A stretch of 64,000 nucleotides of DNA from Lentzea tibetensis (GTDB lineage: Bacteria > Actinomycetota > Actinomycetes > Mycobacteriales > Pseudonocardiaceae), in contig NZ_VOBR01000035.1 of the NCBI RefSeq assembly GCF_007845675.1, positions 22,385 to 86,384 of the forward strand, in the 5' to 3' direction. The number at the start of each line of letters is the position of its first letter. The stretch's first letter is position 1. This document shows positions 16,155-25,170 of this stretch, piece after piece. The notes beneath the pieces were generated by a model. The model saw only the letters and a list, made by a program, of their open reading frames with translations. It did no database searches and was not told the DNA's origin. Position numbers and translations under genes: made by a program.

Positions 16155-16993
16155 TTCAGGAACCACTCGGCGCAGGCCTCACCCGGCTGTGGGAGACCAA
16201 CGAGGTGCTGGTCGACACCAAGACCGACTTCCAGCACCTGGTGATCGCCCGCACCGCGCAGGGCGTCTCGCTGTTCTGCGACGACGACCGGCAGAGCACC
16301 GACTTCAGCCAGCTCACGTACCACGAGGCGCTGATGGTCCCGGCGCTGCTGCTGGCCGACCGCGTCGAGCGCGTGCTGGTCATCGGCTCCAGCGAGGGCG
16401 TCGTGTGCCAGATGGCGGTCCAGCACGGTGCCACCGTGGTCGACCACATCGACATCGACTCGCAGGCCGTCAAGCTGTGCGCCGAGCACCTGCCCTACGG
16501 GTACACGCTGGACGAGCTGGCTCTCGCGGAGTCGGGTTCCGGTCCGATCCGCGTGCAGTACATCGACGGGTACGAGTACATCCGCACGACCTCCGAGCGC
16601 TACGACATCGTCCTGGTGGACCTGCCGGACGAGCGTGAGGAGGAGGCGCAGCACAACCGCCTGTACGGCGCCGAGTTCCTCGGCATGTGCAAGGCGCTGC
16701 TGCGCGAGGGCGGCGTCGTCGTGTCGCAGGCGGGCTGCCAGACGATGTGGCGGAACACCACGCTGGTCCGCATGTGGCAGCGGTTCAACGACGTGTTCGA
16801 CACCGTCGCCTACTACGGCTCGGACGAGCACGAGTGGGCGTACCTGTTCGGGCGCGCCGACTCGGTCGACGACCCGACTCAGCTGATGGTGTCTCGGTTG
16901 GCTGCCGCTGGGTACCAGCCGGAGACGATCGACGACCTGGCGTTGATCGGCAACAGCATTCCGCCCTACCGGGTGCGGAACGCGCAGGCGTAA
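16151..16993 (+). CDS. speE: Spermidine synthase-like aminopropyltransferase with atypical motifs
   Basis: Predicted polyamine aminopropyltransferase of 280 residues transferring the aminopropyl group from decarboxylated AdoMet. The Rossmann core is recognisable: VLVIGSSEGVVCQM at motif I, VDHIDIDSQAVKLC and YDIVLVDLPDE, plus the N-terminal strand block with TDFSQLTYHEALMVPALL. Motif I reads GSSEG rather than the usual GGGD/E-G, and the catalytic loop is DLPDE instead of D-S-x-D-P, so substrate preference may differ. GTG start overlaps the speD stop. Operon context strongly supports polyamine synthesis. Confidence 0.85.
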   Translation: MIQEPLGAGLTRLWETNEVLVDTKTDFQHLVIARTAQGVSLFCDDDRQSTDFSQLTYHEALMVPALLLADRVERVLVIGSSEGVVCQMAVQHGATVVDHIDIDSQAVKLCAEHLPYGYTLDELALAESGSGPIRVQYIDGYEYIRTTSERYDIVLVDLPDEREEEAQHNRLYGAEFLGMCKALLREGGVVVSQAGCQTMWRNTTLVRMWQRFNDVFDTVAYYGSDEHEWAYLFGRADSVDDPTQLMVSRLAAAGYQPETIDDLALIGNSIPPYRVRNAQA

Positions 16994-17004
16994 ACGCCAA
17001 AAAC

Positions 17005-17050
17005 GGCCGAGGGGCAGCCCCCACTCATCCCGGGGGGCGGCCCCTCGGCC
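17005..17050 (+). terminator. Terminator of the polyamine operon
   Basis: Long hairpin with GGCCGAGGGGC-GCCCCC / GGGGGGC-GCCCCTCGGCC arms (about 17 bp, one mismatch), starting 12 bp after the speE stop. No T-run follows on the plus strand, which is common in high-GC actinobacteria. Confidence 0.75.
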
Positions 17051-17178
17051 AGTCTATCGACAAATGCGCTGGTCAGCGAGCCGTTCGGCGATCTGTGGAC
17101 AACTGCCGCCGTGTGGACAACTCGCGATCATGAAGCGAGCCAGCGCTTCAGCAAGTCACCCGGTGCGGCCCAAGTCCG

Positions 17179-19236
17179 TCAGGCCAGCGAGCGCTTCAGG
17201 AAGTCGACCTGGAGCAGCAGCAGGTTCTCGGCCACCTGCTCCTGCGGCGTCATGTGCGTGACCCCGGAGAGCGGCAGCACGGTGTGCGGCCGCCCAGCCG
17301 CCAGCAGGGCGTTGGACAACCGCAGCGTGTGCGCGGCCACCACGTTGTCGTCAGCCAGTCCGTGGATGATCATCAAAGGCCGGGACAGCTTGTCCGCGTC
17401 GGCGAGCAGCGAGTTGCCGTCGTACACCTCGGGCCGCTCGTCCGGGTGGCCGAGGTACCGCTCGGTGTAGTGGGTGTCGTACAGCCGCCAGTCCGTCACC
17501 GGCGCCCCGGCGATGCCCGCGTGGAACACGTCCGGACGCCGCAGCACGGCCAGCGCCGACAGGTACCCGCCGTAGGACCAGCCGCGGATCGCGACGCGGG
17601 ACAGGTCGAGGTCGGGCTCGAGAGCGGCGGCCGCGTGCAGGGCGTCGACCTGGTCCTCCAGTGTCGCGCCCGCGAAGTCGAACGCGATCTCCCGCTCCCA
17701 GGCGGGGCCCCGCCCAGGCGTGCCCCGGCCGTCGGCCACGAGCACCGCGAACCCCTGGTCCGCCAGCCACTGCGACACCAGGTAGGCGTTGCGGGCGCTC
17801 AGCACGCGCTGTGCGTGCGGGCCGCCGTAGGGGTCGAGCAGCACCGGCAGCTTGGTGCCGGGCACGTGGCCGGTGGGCAGCAGCAGAGCGGCGCGCAGCC
17901 CGCGCTCGCCGAGCGTCAGCAGCCGGACCGCGGGCGTCAGCACCGGGGTCTCCGCATGCGACGCTACGACGTGGCCGGTCGACACCGTCACCCGAGCGCC
18001 GAAGTGGTCCATAGTGGACGACGAGAGGACCACGACATCCCCGCCCCGCACGGCGGAGTGCACACCGTCCGAATCGGACAGCCGTGCCACGGAGGAACCG
18101 ATCGAGTAGACGTGCATCTGCGTCGAGTCGCCTGCGGACGCCGTGATCAGCACCGAGTCGTCGGCCACGTCGAGCACCGAGCGGACCTGCAGGCCGTCGC
18201 CGGACACCACGTCGTCGCCGACCTTCAGGCGGTACTCGTCGTCCTCCGTGACGATCCGCACGAGCCTGCCGTCCGGCGTCCACGCCGGGGCACCCGCCGC
18301 GACCTCGACCCACTGCGCGTCGGTCTCGGTGACGAGCTCGGCGACGGCGCCGGTGTCCGGCGAAAGAGCGAGTATCCGCACGGTCTTCTGGTCGCGTGAC
18401 TGCACGGTCAGCAGCGGGTCGCCGCCGCCGGACCAGTGCACCGAGTTCAGGTAGTCGAACTCGAGCGGAACCGGCACGGCTGAGCCGTCCAACGACAGCA
18501 CGGACAGCGACACCGAGGCGTTGGGTGTGCCCGCCGCCGGGTAGGCGATCTCGGTGGCCGGGGTCGCCGGGTTGGCCGGATCGGCGATGTACCAGCGCTG
18601 CACGGGGCTGTTGTCGACGCGGGCGGCGAGCACGCGCGTGCCGTCCGGCGACCACCAGTAGCCGCGGTAGCGCGACATCTCCTCGGCGGCGACGAACTCG
18701 GCGACGCCCCAGGTCACGTCGTCGGCGTCGGGCGAGGCCAGCGCGACGTCCGAACCCGAGGTCAGGTCCGCGACGCGCAGCACGCCGCCGGACACGTACG
18801 CGACTCGCGCGCCGGTCGGGTCGACCCGCGGGTCGATCACGCCGCCGGACGTCGGCAGCTCGCGCGCCGAGCCGGACTCCAGATCGGCGACGAAGAGCCT
18901 GCCGGACAACGCGAACGACGCGACCCGCGCGGCCTTGTCCGTCGCGTAGGCGACGATGCCCGCCGCCTGCTCGCGGCTGCGCTCTCTGCGTGCGCGCTCC
19001 TCCGGCGGCAGGTTCTCCTCGCCGGAGGTCAGCAGCACCGCCGGGTCGACGAGCAGCCGCTCGGCGCCGGTGGTGGTGTCCAGTTCCCACAGACCGTTCG
19101 CCCGGCTGGTGGCCGACGCGATCCGCAGGAAGAGAACTCGGGAACCGTCGGGTGCGACGGTGAAGGTCCTCGGTGCGCCGAGGGTGAACCGCTGGGTGCG
19201 CGCGTGCTGGCGCGGGAAGGAGATCTCGTTGCCCAC
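17179..19236 (-). CDS. Prolyl oligopeptidase family (S9, DPP-IV-like) serine peptidase
   Basis: A 685-residue peptidase with an N-terminal beta-propeller (DPP-IV N-type, about residues 1-430; EEMSRYRGYWWSPDGTRVL is the dipeptidyl-peptidase motif with the double Glu that binds the free peptide N-terminus) and a C-terminal alpha/beta hydrolase. Catalytic residues are S554 (GWSYGGYLSA), D629 (HGLADDNV) and H661 (GVTHMTP). No signal peptide, so it is cytoplasmic. Likely cleaves dipeptides from peptide N-termini. Monocistronic. Confidence 0.93.
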   Translation of the reverse strand: MGNEISFPRQHARTQRFTLGAPRTFTVAPDGSRVLFLRIASATSRANGLWELDTTTGAERLLVDPAVLLTSGEENLPPEERARRERSREQAAGIVAYATDKAARVASFALSGRLFVADLESGSARELPTSGGVIDPRVDPTGARVAYVSGGVLRVADLTSGSDVALASPDADDVTWGVAEFVAAEEMSRYRGYWWSPDGTRVLAARVDNSPVQRWYIADPANPATPATEIAYPAAGTPNASVSLSVLSLDGSAVPVPLEFDYLNSVHWSGGGDPLLTVQSRDQKTVRILALSPDTGAVAELVTETDAQWVEVAAGAPAWTPDGRLVRIVTEDDEYRLKVGDDVVSGDGLQVRSVLDVADDSVLITASAGDSTQMHVYSIGSSVARLSDSDGVHSAVRGGDVVVLSSSTMDHFGARVTVSTGHVVASHAETPVLTPAVRLLTLGERGLRAALLLPTGHVPGTKLPVLLDPYGGPHAQRVLSARNAYLVSQWLADQGFAVLVADGRGTPGRGPAWEREIAFDFAGATLEDQVDALHAAAALEPDLDLSRVAIRGWSYGGYLSALAVLRRPDVFHAGIAGAPVTDWRLYDTHYTERYLGHPDERPEVYDGNSLLADADKLSRPLMIIHGLADDNVVAAHTLRLSNALLAAGRPHTVLPLSGVTHMTPQEQVAENLLLLQVDFLKRSLA

Positions 19237-19254
19237 GCCGTCACGATAACCCGA

Positions 19255-20022
19255 TCAGGCCAGCTTCCTCGGCGGCATAGGGATGAAGCCGCTTGTCCGC
19301 CGGACGTACTCCGCGTAGCCCGGCCGTCGCTGACCGATGTCCTTTTCCAGCAATGGTTTACCGGTTCCCTTCGCAAGCAGCAAGGTCATCACCAACGGGC
19401 CGACGATCGTGAGCACCGCGGGCCACGTGTGCAGCGCGAACAGGAACAGCCCCCACCACACGACGGCGTCGCCGAAGTAGTTGGGGTGCCTCGTGTAGCG
19501 CCACAGACCGGTGTCCATGACCTGACCCTTGCTCGAGGGATCGGCCTTGAACCGGGCGAGCTGCCAGTCGCCGACGGCCTCGAACGTGAAGCCCACCAAC
19601 CAGAGCAGCAGCCCCAGCCAGTCGAGCACGTTCAACGGCGCGTCCAGGTGAAGCGCGACCTGAACGGGCAACGACACGATCCACATGATCACGGCTTGGA
19701 TCGCGTACACCCGGTACATGCGCAGGCGCGGGTTTCCCTTGGCGCGCCGGTACATGTCGACGTAGCGCGGGTCCTCGTCCTTCTTGCGGTTGCGCGCGTG
19801 GATGTGCGCGCCGAGCCGCAGGCCCCAGATTGCGGTGAGCGCGGTGACGAGCCACTGCCGCGCCGGGTTGCCGTCCGCCAGCAGCAGCGTGGTGACGGCG
19901 ATCACCGCGAAGCCGGGACCCCACAGCGAGTCGATGAGGTCGTAGCGCTTCACCCGATCCGCGTACGCGAAGAGCGCGGTCACCACTGCGAGCGCGACGA
20001 GCGCGCTGATCAGGTAGCTCAT
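19255..20022 (-). CDS. DUF1295 / steroid 5-alpha-reductase-like membrane protein
   Basis: A 255-residue polytopic protein with six or so hydrophobic helices and the DUF1295 C-terminal pattern GLWRYTRHPNYFGDAVVWWG followed by LLEKDIGQRRPGYAEYVRRT. The family resembles 3-oxo-5-alpha-steroid dehydrogenases and isoprenylcysteine methyltransferases. It overlaps the upstream CFA-synthase gene by ATGA, implying joint action on membrane fatty acids. A reductase step on a methylated or unsaturated acyl chain is possible but not shown. Confidence 0.85.
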   Translation of the reverse strand: MSYLISALVALAVVTALFAYADRVKRYDLIDSLWGPGFAVIAVTTLLLADGNPARQWLVTALTAIWGLRLGAHIHARNRKKDEDPRYVDMYRRAKGNPRLRMYRVYAIQAVIMWIVSLPVQVALHLDAPLNVLDWLGLLLWLVGFTFEAVGDWQLARFKADPSSKGQVMDTGLWRYTRHPNYFGDAVVWWGLFLFALHTWPAVLTIVGPLVMTLLLAKGTGKPLLEKDIGQRRPGYAEYVRRTSGFIPMPPRKLA

Positions 20023-21272
20023 CGGGCCACCAACTCCCGGCGCGTGCGCGGCATGCCACTGCGACCGCTCTCGGTCACCCGCACCGCCAGGATCTGGTCA
20101 ACGCCCATCCGGCCCTCCTCGAAGGTCAACGCACCGCCCGCGAGGTACAGCCGCCACACCCGTGCCTGGCCTTCGCCGACCAGCGCGACGACGTCGTCCC
20201 AGCGCCGCTCCAGTGTCTCCGCCCAGGCCCGCACGGTCCAGACGTAGTGCTCGCGCAACGCGTGCACGTCCCTGATCTCGAGTCCCGCCGACTCCAGGTG
20301 CGACATCGTCCGGCTGACCGGCCGCATGTGCATGTCCGGTGCCACGTACGACTCGATGAACGCGCCACCGCCGGGGTGGTTCGCCCCGCGCGACATCTGC
20401 TGGAGCAGCAGCCGGCCACCGGGCCGCAGCAACCGGTGCAACGTCGAGGCGTACGTCGGGTAGTTCTCCTCCCCCACGTGCTCGCCCATCTCGATGGTCG
20501 AGATCGCGTCGAACCCGTCGCCGGCGATCTCGCGGTAGTCCTGCAGCCGCACCTCGACCTGCCCCTGCAGCCCTTCGCGCTCGATGCGCTGGGCGATGTG
20601 CTCGCGCTGCTGCGCGGAGATCGTCACCCCGGTCGCGCGCACCCCGTAGTACTTCGCCGCGTGGATGATCATCGAGCCCCACCCGCACCCGACGTCGAGC
20701 AAGCGCTTGCCGGACCGCAGGTCGAGTTTGCGGCACACGAGGTCGAGCTTGTTCCGCTGCGCCTGTTCGAGCGACTCGTCCTCGTCGGTGAAGTACGCGC
20801 ACGAGTACGCCATGCTCGGGTCGAGCACGAGCTGGTAGAACGCGTTGCTCAGGTCGTAGTGGTGCGAGATCGCGTCCCGGTCCCGCTCACGCGTGTGCAG
20901 CCGCCCACCCAGCCGCGCCTCCTCGGCGGGTGGGGCCGGGTTGGGCCCGATGACGCCGAGCCGCCACGCGAGCTTGACCACCTCACCCAGCTTCGGCCGG
21001 TTGGTCGTCCCGCCCCGCACCAGCGCCCAAATCCGCCGGAGCCCCTCGGTGAGGTCTCCCTCGACGTCGAGTTCCCCGCTCACGTACGCACGCGCGAGCC
21101 CCAGCTCCCCCGGCCGCCACACGAGCCTGCGCAGCGCGTCCCGTGATCGGATGACCACAACGGGCCCGTCCTGCGGCCCGGCGCTGCTGCCGTCCCACGC
21201 GCGAAATCCGATCGGGAGCGGTGCGCCGAGCACGCGTTCCGCCAGCGCGGCGAGCTGACCTGCGACGATCAC
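20019..21272 (-). CDS. Cyclopropane-fatty-acyl-phospholipid synthase-like methyltransferase
   Basis: SAM-dependent methyltransferase acting on unsaturated acyl chains of phospholipids, 417 residues. Motifs: HYDLSNAFYQLVLDPSMAYSCAYF (the CFA family substrate-side signature), SAM-binding LDVGCGWGSMIIHAAKYYG, ATGVTISAQQ and EMGEHVGEENY. The start is a GTG at 21272 decided by a perfect AGGAGG at 21279-21284; longer upstream extensions lack a start site of this quality. Product could be a cyclopropane or a mid-chain methyl-branched fatty acid, given the coupled DUF1295 protein. Confidence 0.92.
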   Translation of the reverse strand: MIVAGQLAALAERVLGAPLPIGFRAWDGSSAGPQDGPVVVIRSRDALRRLVWRPGELGLARAYVSGELDVEGDLTEGLRRIWALVRGGTTNRPKLGEVVKLAWRLGVIGPNPAPPAEEARLGGRLHTRERDRDAISHHYDLSNAFYQLVLDPSMAYSCAYFTDEDESLEQAQRNKLDLVCRKLDLRSGKRLLDVGCGWGSMIIHAAKYYGVRATGVTISAQQREHIAQRIEREGLQGQVEVRLQDYREIAGDGFDAISTIEMGEHVGEENYPTYASTLHRLLRPGGRLLLQQMSRGANHPGGGAFIESYVAPDMHMRPVSRTMSHLESAGLEIRDVHALREHYVWTVRAWAETLERRWDDVVALVGEGQARVWRLYLAGGALTFEEGRMGVDQILAVRVTESGRSGMPRTRRELVAR

Positions 21273-21399
21273 CCTGTACCTCCTGCGACTCAGGTGCCTG
21301 CCCGACGTTCGAGTCAGCATCGCGTTCGGTTTGTTTCTGAACCGAGACGCAACCCCGCCCGTAAGGCCTCGATAGAGCGAACGGACGGACAAGGAGGAC

Positions 21400-22074
21400 A
21401 TGAGTGTGATCCGACGTAACCGCATCGCCATCGGGCTGGCCGCAGGACTGGCAGTCGTGCTTGGTCTGGGTGTGTGGAGCGCCACCAGCAACGGCGCGAA
21501 CCCGAATCCGGTGGCACAGACGGAAACCGACCTGGGCGTCCTGGGTGACTACGGAGACGTGGGTCAGCCCCCGGTGCTGCAGGAGCCCGCACAGGCTCCG
21601 GCAACCGAGACGCCGGCGGCTCCGCCGCAGACTCAGCAACCGCAGACCCAGGCGCCCGTGCAGCAAGCACCCGCAAGTGGCGTCAAGATCGTCGGCAAGG
21701 CCGTCGAGAAGATGGGCAACGTCGTCCAGGACGGCGACGGCCGCACGCTGTACCGATTCGAGAAGGACACCCCGAAGCCTGAGACGAAGTCCAACTGCAA
21801 CGGCGGATGCGCCGTGACCTGGCCCCCGATGCTGTCCGACACGGTCCCCCAGATCGAAGGCGTGGACCCCGCGATCGTCAAGCTGATCACGCGAGCGGAC
21901 GGCAAGAAGCAGGTCGCCATCGGCGACTGGCCGGTCTACTTCTACTCGAAGGACGAGAAGCCCGGCCAGTGGAAGGGCCAGGGCGTCGGCAACACGTGGT
22001 TCGTGATCCAGCCTGACGGCAAGCGCAACCTCGAGTGCCTCCCCGCCGGCACGGTGGTTCCCCCGGCCGCCTAG
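21400..22074 (+). CDS. Secreted-repeat protein (PF03640/COG4315 type)
   Basis: A 224-residue cell-surface protein with an N-terminal hydrophobic anchor (about residues 11-28, no lipobox Cys), a Pro/Gln/Thr-rich linker (to about 88) and the secreted-repeat domain. This domain is recognised by GRTLYRFEKDTPK, the paired cysteines in SNCNGGCAVTWPPM, and DWPVYFYSKDEKPGQWKGQG. A GGAGG site precedes the ATG. Family function is unknown; members have been suspected of redox or haem-related roles. It is divergent from the CFA-synthase operon; a TCGGTT/AACCGA inverted repeat at 21326-21345 sits in the shared promoter. Confidence 0.85.
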   Translation: MSVIRRNRIAIGLAAGLAVVLGLGVWSATSNGANPNPVAQTETDLGVLGDYGDVGQPPVLQEPAQAPATETPAAPPQTQQPQTQAPVQQAPASGVKIVGKAVEKMGNVVQDGDGRTLYRFEKDTPKPETKSNCNGGCAVTWPPMLSDTVPQIEGVDPAIVKLITRADGKKQVAIGDWPVYFYSKDEKPGQWKGQGVGNTWFVIQPDGKRNLECLPAGTVVPPAA

Positions 22075-22113
22075 ATCTCAGCGTCCACATGAGAGCAACA
22101 CCCCCGTAGAACG

Positions 22114-22149
22114 GGGAACCCCGGCCCTGGGGAAGGGGCCGGGGTTCCC
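22114..22149 (+). terminator. Terminator after secreted-repeat gene
   Basis: Perfect 14-bp arms (GGGAACCCCGGCCC / GGGCCGGGGTTCCC) with an 8-base loop, 39 bp after the stop codon. Confidence 0.75.
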
Positions 22150-22178
22150 GCACATCCGCCGTTCGCTCAACGGTGTAT

Positions 22179-22233
22179 GCCATGAAGGGAGCTTTCCCAG
22201 CGGTGTCAGCGCTGGGAAAGCTCCCTTCATGGC
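22179..22233. repeat. Dispersed palindromic element, copy 1
   Basis: Perfect 24-bp arms beginning GCCATGAAGGGAGCTTTCCC and a 7-base loop. A degenerate second copy of the same design is at 59530-59581, sharing GCCATG-GGGAGCTT and CGCTGGGAAAGCTCCC. It lies in a 387-bp gap between convergent genes that otherwise holds only terminators. Confidence 0.8.
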
Positions 22234-22403
22234 GTTCAGACCGGCTCGTATCAAGAGAATCGAGCGCCCGCCGCACTCCCAACCCCCGCACTGCCAACCG
22301 GGCGCGGCCCCCGAGCACAAACCGGCGGCCGAACGATCAGACCAAACTTTCCCCGGAGGGCAGGGGTGGGAGGTCCCAGCGGATCAGGCGAAGCCTTGCC
22401 CAC

Positions 22404-22456
22404 GCGGAAAGGCCCTCGTCAAGGCGGCTTTTCCGCCTGGACGAGGGCCTTTCCGC
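22404..22456 (-). terminator. Terminator of the gcvT-glyA operon
   Basis: Perfect 17-bp arms (GCGGAAAGGCCCTCGTC and complement) enclosing a nested AGGCGG-CTTTT-CCGCCT hairpin, 6 bp past the glyA stop codon. Confidence 0.8.
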
Positions 22457-22461
22457 GGCTA

Positions 22462-23727
22462 CTACAGCGTGCTGTACAGCGGGTGCTTCGCGGACAGCAC
22501 CTCAACGCGCCCCCGAAGCTCCTCGAGGTTCGCACCAGGAATGAGAGCCAGCGCGATCACGTCAGCGACCTCGGTGAAGTCCTCGGTCCCGAACCCGCGA
22601 GTGGCGAGAGCGGGCGTGCCGATCCGCAGACCGGACGTCACCATCGGCGGACGCGGGTCGTTCGGCACCGCGTTGCGGTTGACGGTGATCCCGATCTGGT
22701 GCAGCACGTCCTCGGCCTGCTTGCCGTCGAGCTCGGAGTTGACCAGGTCGACGAGCACCAGGTGCACGTCGGTGCCGCCGGTGAGCACCTTGACCCCGGC
22801 GCCGGCGACGTCGGCCTGCGACAGCCGGTCGGCGAGGATCCGGGCGCCGTCGAGCGTGCGCTGCTGGCGGTCGGCGAACTCGGGCGAGGCGGCGTGCTTG
22901 AACGCCACCGCCTTGGCCGCGATCACGTGCTCCAGCGGCCCACCCTGCTGACCGGGGAACACCGCCGAGTTGATCTTCTTGGCGATGTCGGCCTCGTTGG
23001 AGAGGATCACGCCACCGCGAGGTCCGCCCAGCGTCTTGTGCGTGGTCGTGGTCGTGACGTGCGCGTGCGGCACCGGTGACGGGTGCAGCCCGGCCGCGAC
23101 GAGACCGGCGAAGTGCGCCATGTCCACCATCAGGTACGCGTCGACAGCGTCGGCGATCCGGCGGAACTCGGCGAAGTCCAGCTGCCGCGGGTAGGCGGAC
23201 CAGCCGGCGACGATCAGCTTCGGCCGGTGCTCCAGCGCGAGCTTCTCGACCTCCGCCATGTCGACCAGGCCGTCGGAGTCCGCGACGTGGTACGGCACGA
23301 CGTTGTAGAGCTTGCCGGAGAAGTTGATCCGCATGCCGTGCGTCAGGTGCCCGCCGTGCGCCAGGTCGAGCCCGAGGATCGTGTCGCCCGGCGTCAGCAG
23401 GGCGAACATCGCGGCGGCGTTGGCCTGCGCACCCGAGTGCGGCTGCACGTTGGCGAACCCGGCGCCGAAGAGCTCCTTGATCCGGGCGATGGCGAGCCGC
23501 TCGACCACGTCGACGTGCTCGCAGCCGCCGTAGTACCGGCGACCGGGGTAACCCTCGGCGTACTTGTTGGTCAGCACCGAGCCCTGCGCCTGCAGCACCG
23601 AGACCGGCGTGAAGTTCTCCGACGCGATCATCTCGAGGGTGCCCTGCTGACGCGCCAGCTCGGCGGCAACGGCCTCGGCCACCTCGGGATCGAACTCCGC
23701 GAGAGAGGCGTTGAACTGCGAGGACAT
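22462..23727 (-). CDS. glyA: Serine hydroxymethyltransferase
   Basis: Interconverts serine and glycine with tetrahydrofolate, feeding one-carbon metabolism. The 421-residue PLP enzyme has [32 protein letters not shown], the PLP lysine in [14 protein letters not shown], and [11 protein letters not shown]. It starts 12 bp after gcvT and so falls under the upstream glycine riboswitch. Pairing with gcvT suggests that here it removes or recycles glycine-derived methylene-THF when glycine is abundant. A second glyA may exist elsewhere. Confidence 0.97.
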   Translation of the reverse strand: MSSQFNASLAEFDPEVAEAVAAELARQQGTLEMIASENFTPVSVLQAQGSVLTNKYAEGYPGRRYYGGCEHVDVVERLAIARIKELFGAGFANVQPHSGAQANAAAMFALLTPGDTILGLDLAHGGHLTHGMRINFSGKLYNVVPYHVADSDGLVDMAEVEKLALEHRPKLIVAGWSAYPRQLDFAEFRRIADAVDAYLMVDMAHFAGLVAAGLHPSPVPHAHVTTTTTHKTLGGPRGGVILSNEADIAKKINSAVFPGQQGGPLEHVIAAKAVAFKHAASPEFADRQQRTLDGARILADRLSQADVAGAGVKVLTGGTDVHLVLVDLVNSELDGKQAEDVLHQIGITVNRNAVPNDPRPPMVTSGLRIGTPALATRGFGTEDFTEVADVIALALIPGANLEELRGRVEVLSAKHPLYSTL

Positions 23728-23739
23728 GACTTCTCCCTA

Positions 23740-24852
23740 TTACTTCGCGCGCTTGTAGAAGGGCAGTGCGACGACCTCGACGGGCTGCTGCTTGCCACGG
23801 ACGTCGACGAACAACTGGGTGCCGGGCTCGGCGTGCGCCTTGGTCACGTACGCCATGGCGACCGAGTACCCGAGGGTCGGCGACAGCGCGCCGCTGGTGA
23901 TCTCGCCGACGACCTCGTCACCGGCGAGCACCGAGTAGCCGTGCCGCGGGGCGCGGCGCTCGGGCGTCTTGAGGCCGACGAGGACGGAGTCCACACCGGA
24001 CTCGGCGACCTTCGCGAGCGCGTCGCGGCCGACGAAGTCTCCCGGCTTGTCGAGCTTGACGACGCGGCCGAGGTTCGCGTTGAACGGGGTCAGGGCCGCG
24101 GTCAGCTCGTTGCCGTACAACGGCATCCCGGCCTCGAGGCGCAGCGTGTCGCGGCAGCCGAGTCCGGCGGGGCGCAGGTCGTGCGGCTGGCCCGCCTCGA
24201 GCAGGGCCTGCCACAGCGCGGGCGCGTTCGCGGGCGACACGAACAGCTCGAAGCCGTCCTCACCGGTGTAGCCGGTGCGGGCGAGCAGCACGTCGACGCC
24301 GGCGACCTGAGTCGGGTAGGACGCGTAGTACTTCACCGTCGCGAGGTCGGTGTCGGTGAGCCCGGCGACGATCTCCGTCGACTTCGGGCCCTGCACGGCG
24401 AGCAGCGCGTACTCGGTGGACTTGTCGGTGACGACCGTCTCGAACCGAGCAGCCCGCTCGACGAGCGCCTCGTGCACGACGGCCGCGTTGGACGCGTTCG
24501 CGACGACCAGGTACTCCTCGTCGCCGAGGCGGTAGACGATCAGGTCGTCCAGCACACCGCCGTCCGCCTGGGTGATCATCGTGTACCTGGCCTTGCCGAC
24601 GGCCAGCGCGGAGATGTGGCCGACCAGCGCGTAGTCGAGCGCGGCGCCCGCCTCGGGACCGGTCAGGACGATCTCACCCATGTGCGTCAGGTCGAACAGA
24701 CCGGCCGTCTTGCGCACCGCGTGGTGCTCGGCGAGCTCGCTGTCGTAGCGCAGCGGCATCCGCCAGCCCGCGAAGTCCGTGAACATCGCGCCGAGAGCCT
24801 CGTGTTCGGCGTTCAAAGGCGTCAGCCTGGACTCATTTGGCTGGCTGTCCAT
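23740..24852 (-). CDS. gcvT: Glycine cleavage system T protein (aminomethyltransferase)
   Basis: Transfers the aminomethyl carbon from lipoyl-H protein to tetrahydrofolate, releasing ammonia. Family features: TPLNAEHEALGAMFTDFAGW at the N-terminus, FDLTHMGEI, LDDLIVYRLGDEEYLVVANA, RTGYTGEDGFELF and LRLEAGMPLYGNEL. I chose the ATG at 24852 with GGAGG upstream, giving 370 residues, the normal length. The leader carries a tandem glycine riboswitch. gcvH and gcvP are not in this window. Confidence 0.97.
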   Translation of the reverse strand: MDSQPNESRLTPLNAEHEALGAMFTDFAGWRMPLRYDSELAEHHAVRKTAGLFDLTHMGEIVLTGPEAGAALDYALVGHISALAVGKARYTMITQADGGVLDDLIVYRLGDEEYLVVANASNAAVVHEALVERAARFETVVTDKSTEYALLAVQGPKSTEIVAGLTDTDLATVKYYASYPTQVAGVDVLLARTGYTGEDGFELFVSPANAPALWQALLEAGQPHDLRPAGLGCRDTLRLEAGMPLYGNELTAALTPFNANLGRVVKLDKPGDFVGRDALAKVAESGVDSVLVGLKTPERRAPRHGYSVLAGDEVVGEITSGALSPTLGYSVAMAYVTKAHAEPGTQLFVDVRGKQQPVEVVALPFYKRAK

Positions 24853-24951
24853 CAGCTCGTTCCTCCCTGGTGCGGGCGTGCCGAAGAGCCGGGCTCGGCC
24901 GGCGGGCACTGAGAAAGGATGACACGGTCCATCGGAGACTCCTCGTCGGAA

Positions 24952-25123
24952 GCCTCCCCCTCTGTCATGAGCCTGAGAGCTTCGCCGCTGCAGAGCGGCT
25001 TGCACCGTGGGCGAGGCTTGCGCCTGCTTTCCAGAGTTGCCTTCGTCGTGCGGTAGCTGTGCCTGAGAGATTCCGGGGAGGACTTGCTCCTTCGGCGCCC
25101 ACCCGTGGTGGGACTCTCCCGCG
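24952..25123 (-). ncRNA. Tandem glycine riboswitch
   Basis: In the leader of gcvT, read leftward, two glycine aptamers are recognisable. Aptamer 1 (about 25123-25031) begins GCGGGAGAGTCCC and carries GGCGCCGAAGGAGCAA and CCCCGGAATCTCTCAGGCAC and ends ACTCTGGA. Aptamer 2 (about 25026-24955) shows CCCACGGTGCAAGC, GGCGAAGCTCTCAGGCTCA and ends GACAGAGGGGGA. These are the invariant blocks of the gcvT motif. Glycine binding is expected to turn on gcvT-glyA. The region from 24853 to 24951 is the expression platform plus ribosome binding site. Confidence 0.92.
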
Positions 25124-25170
25124 CGACATCGACGGCCGTGTTCAGTTGATACCGCCAGACGCTAGCAGGT

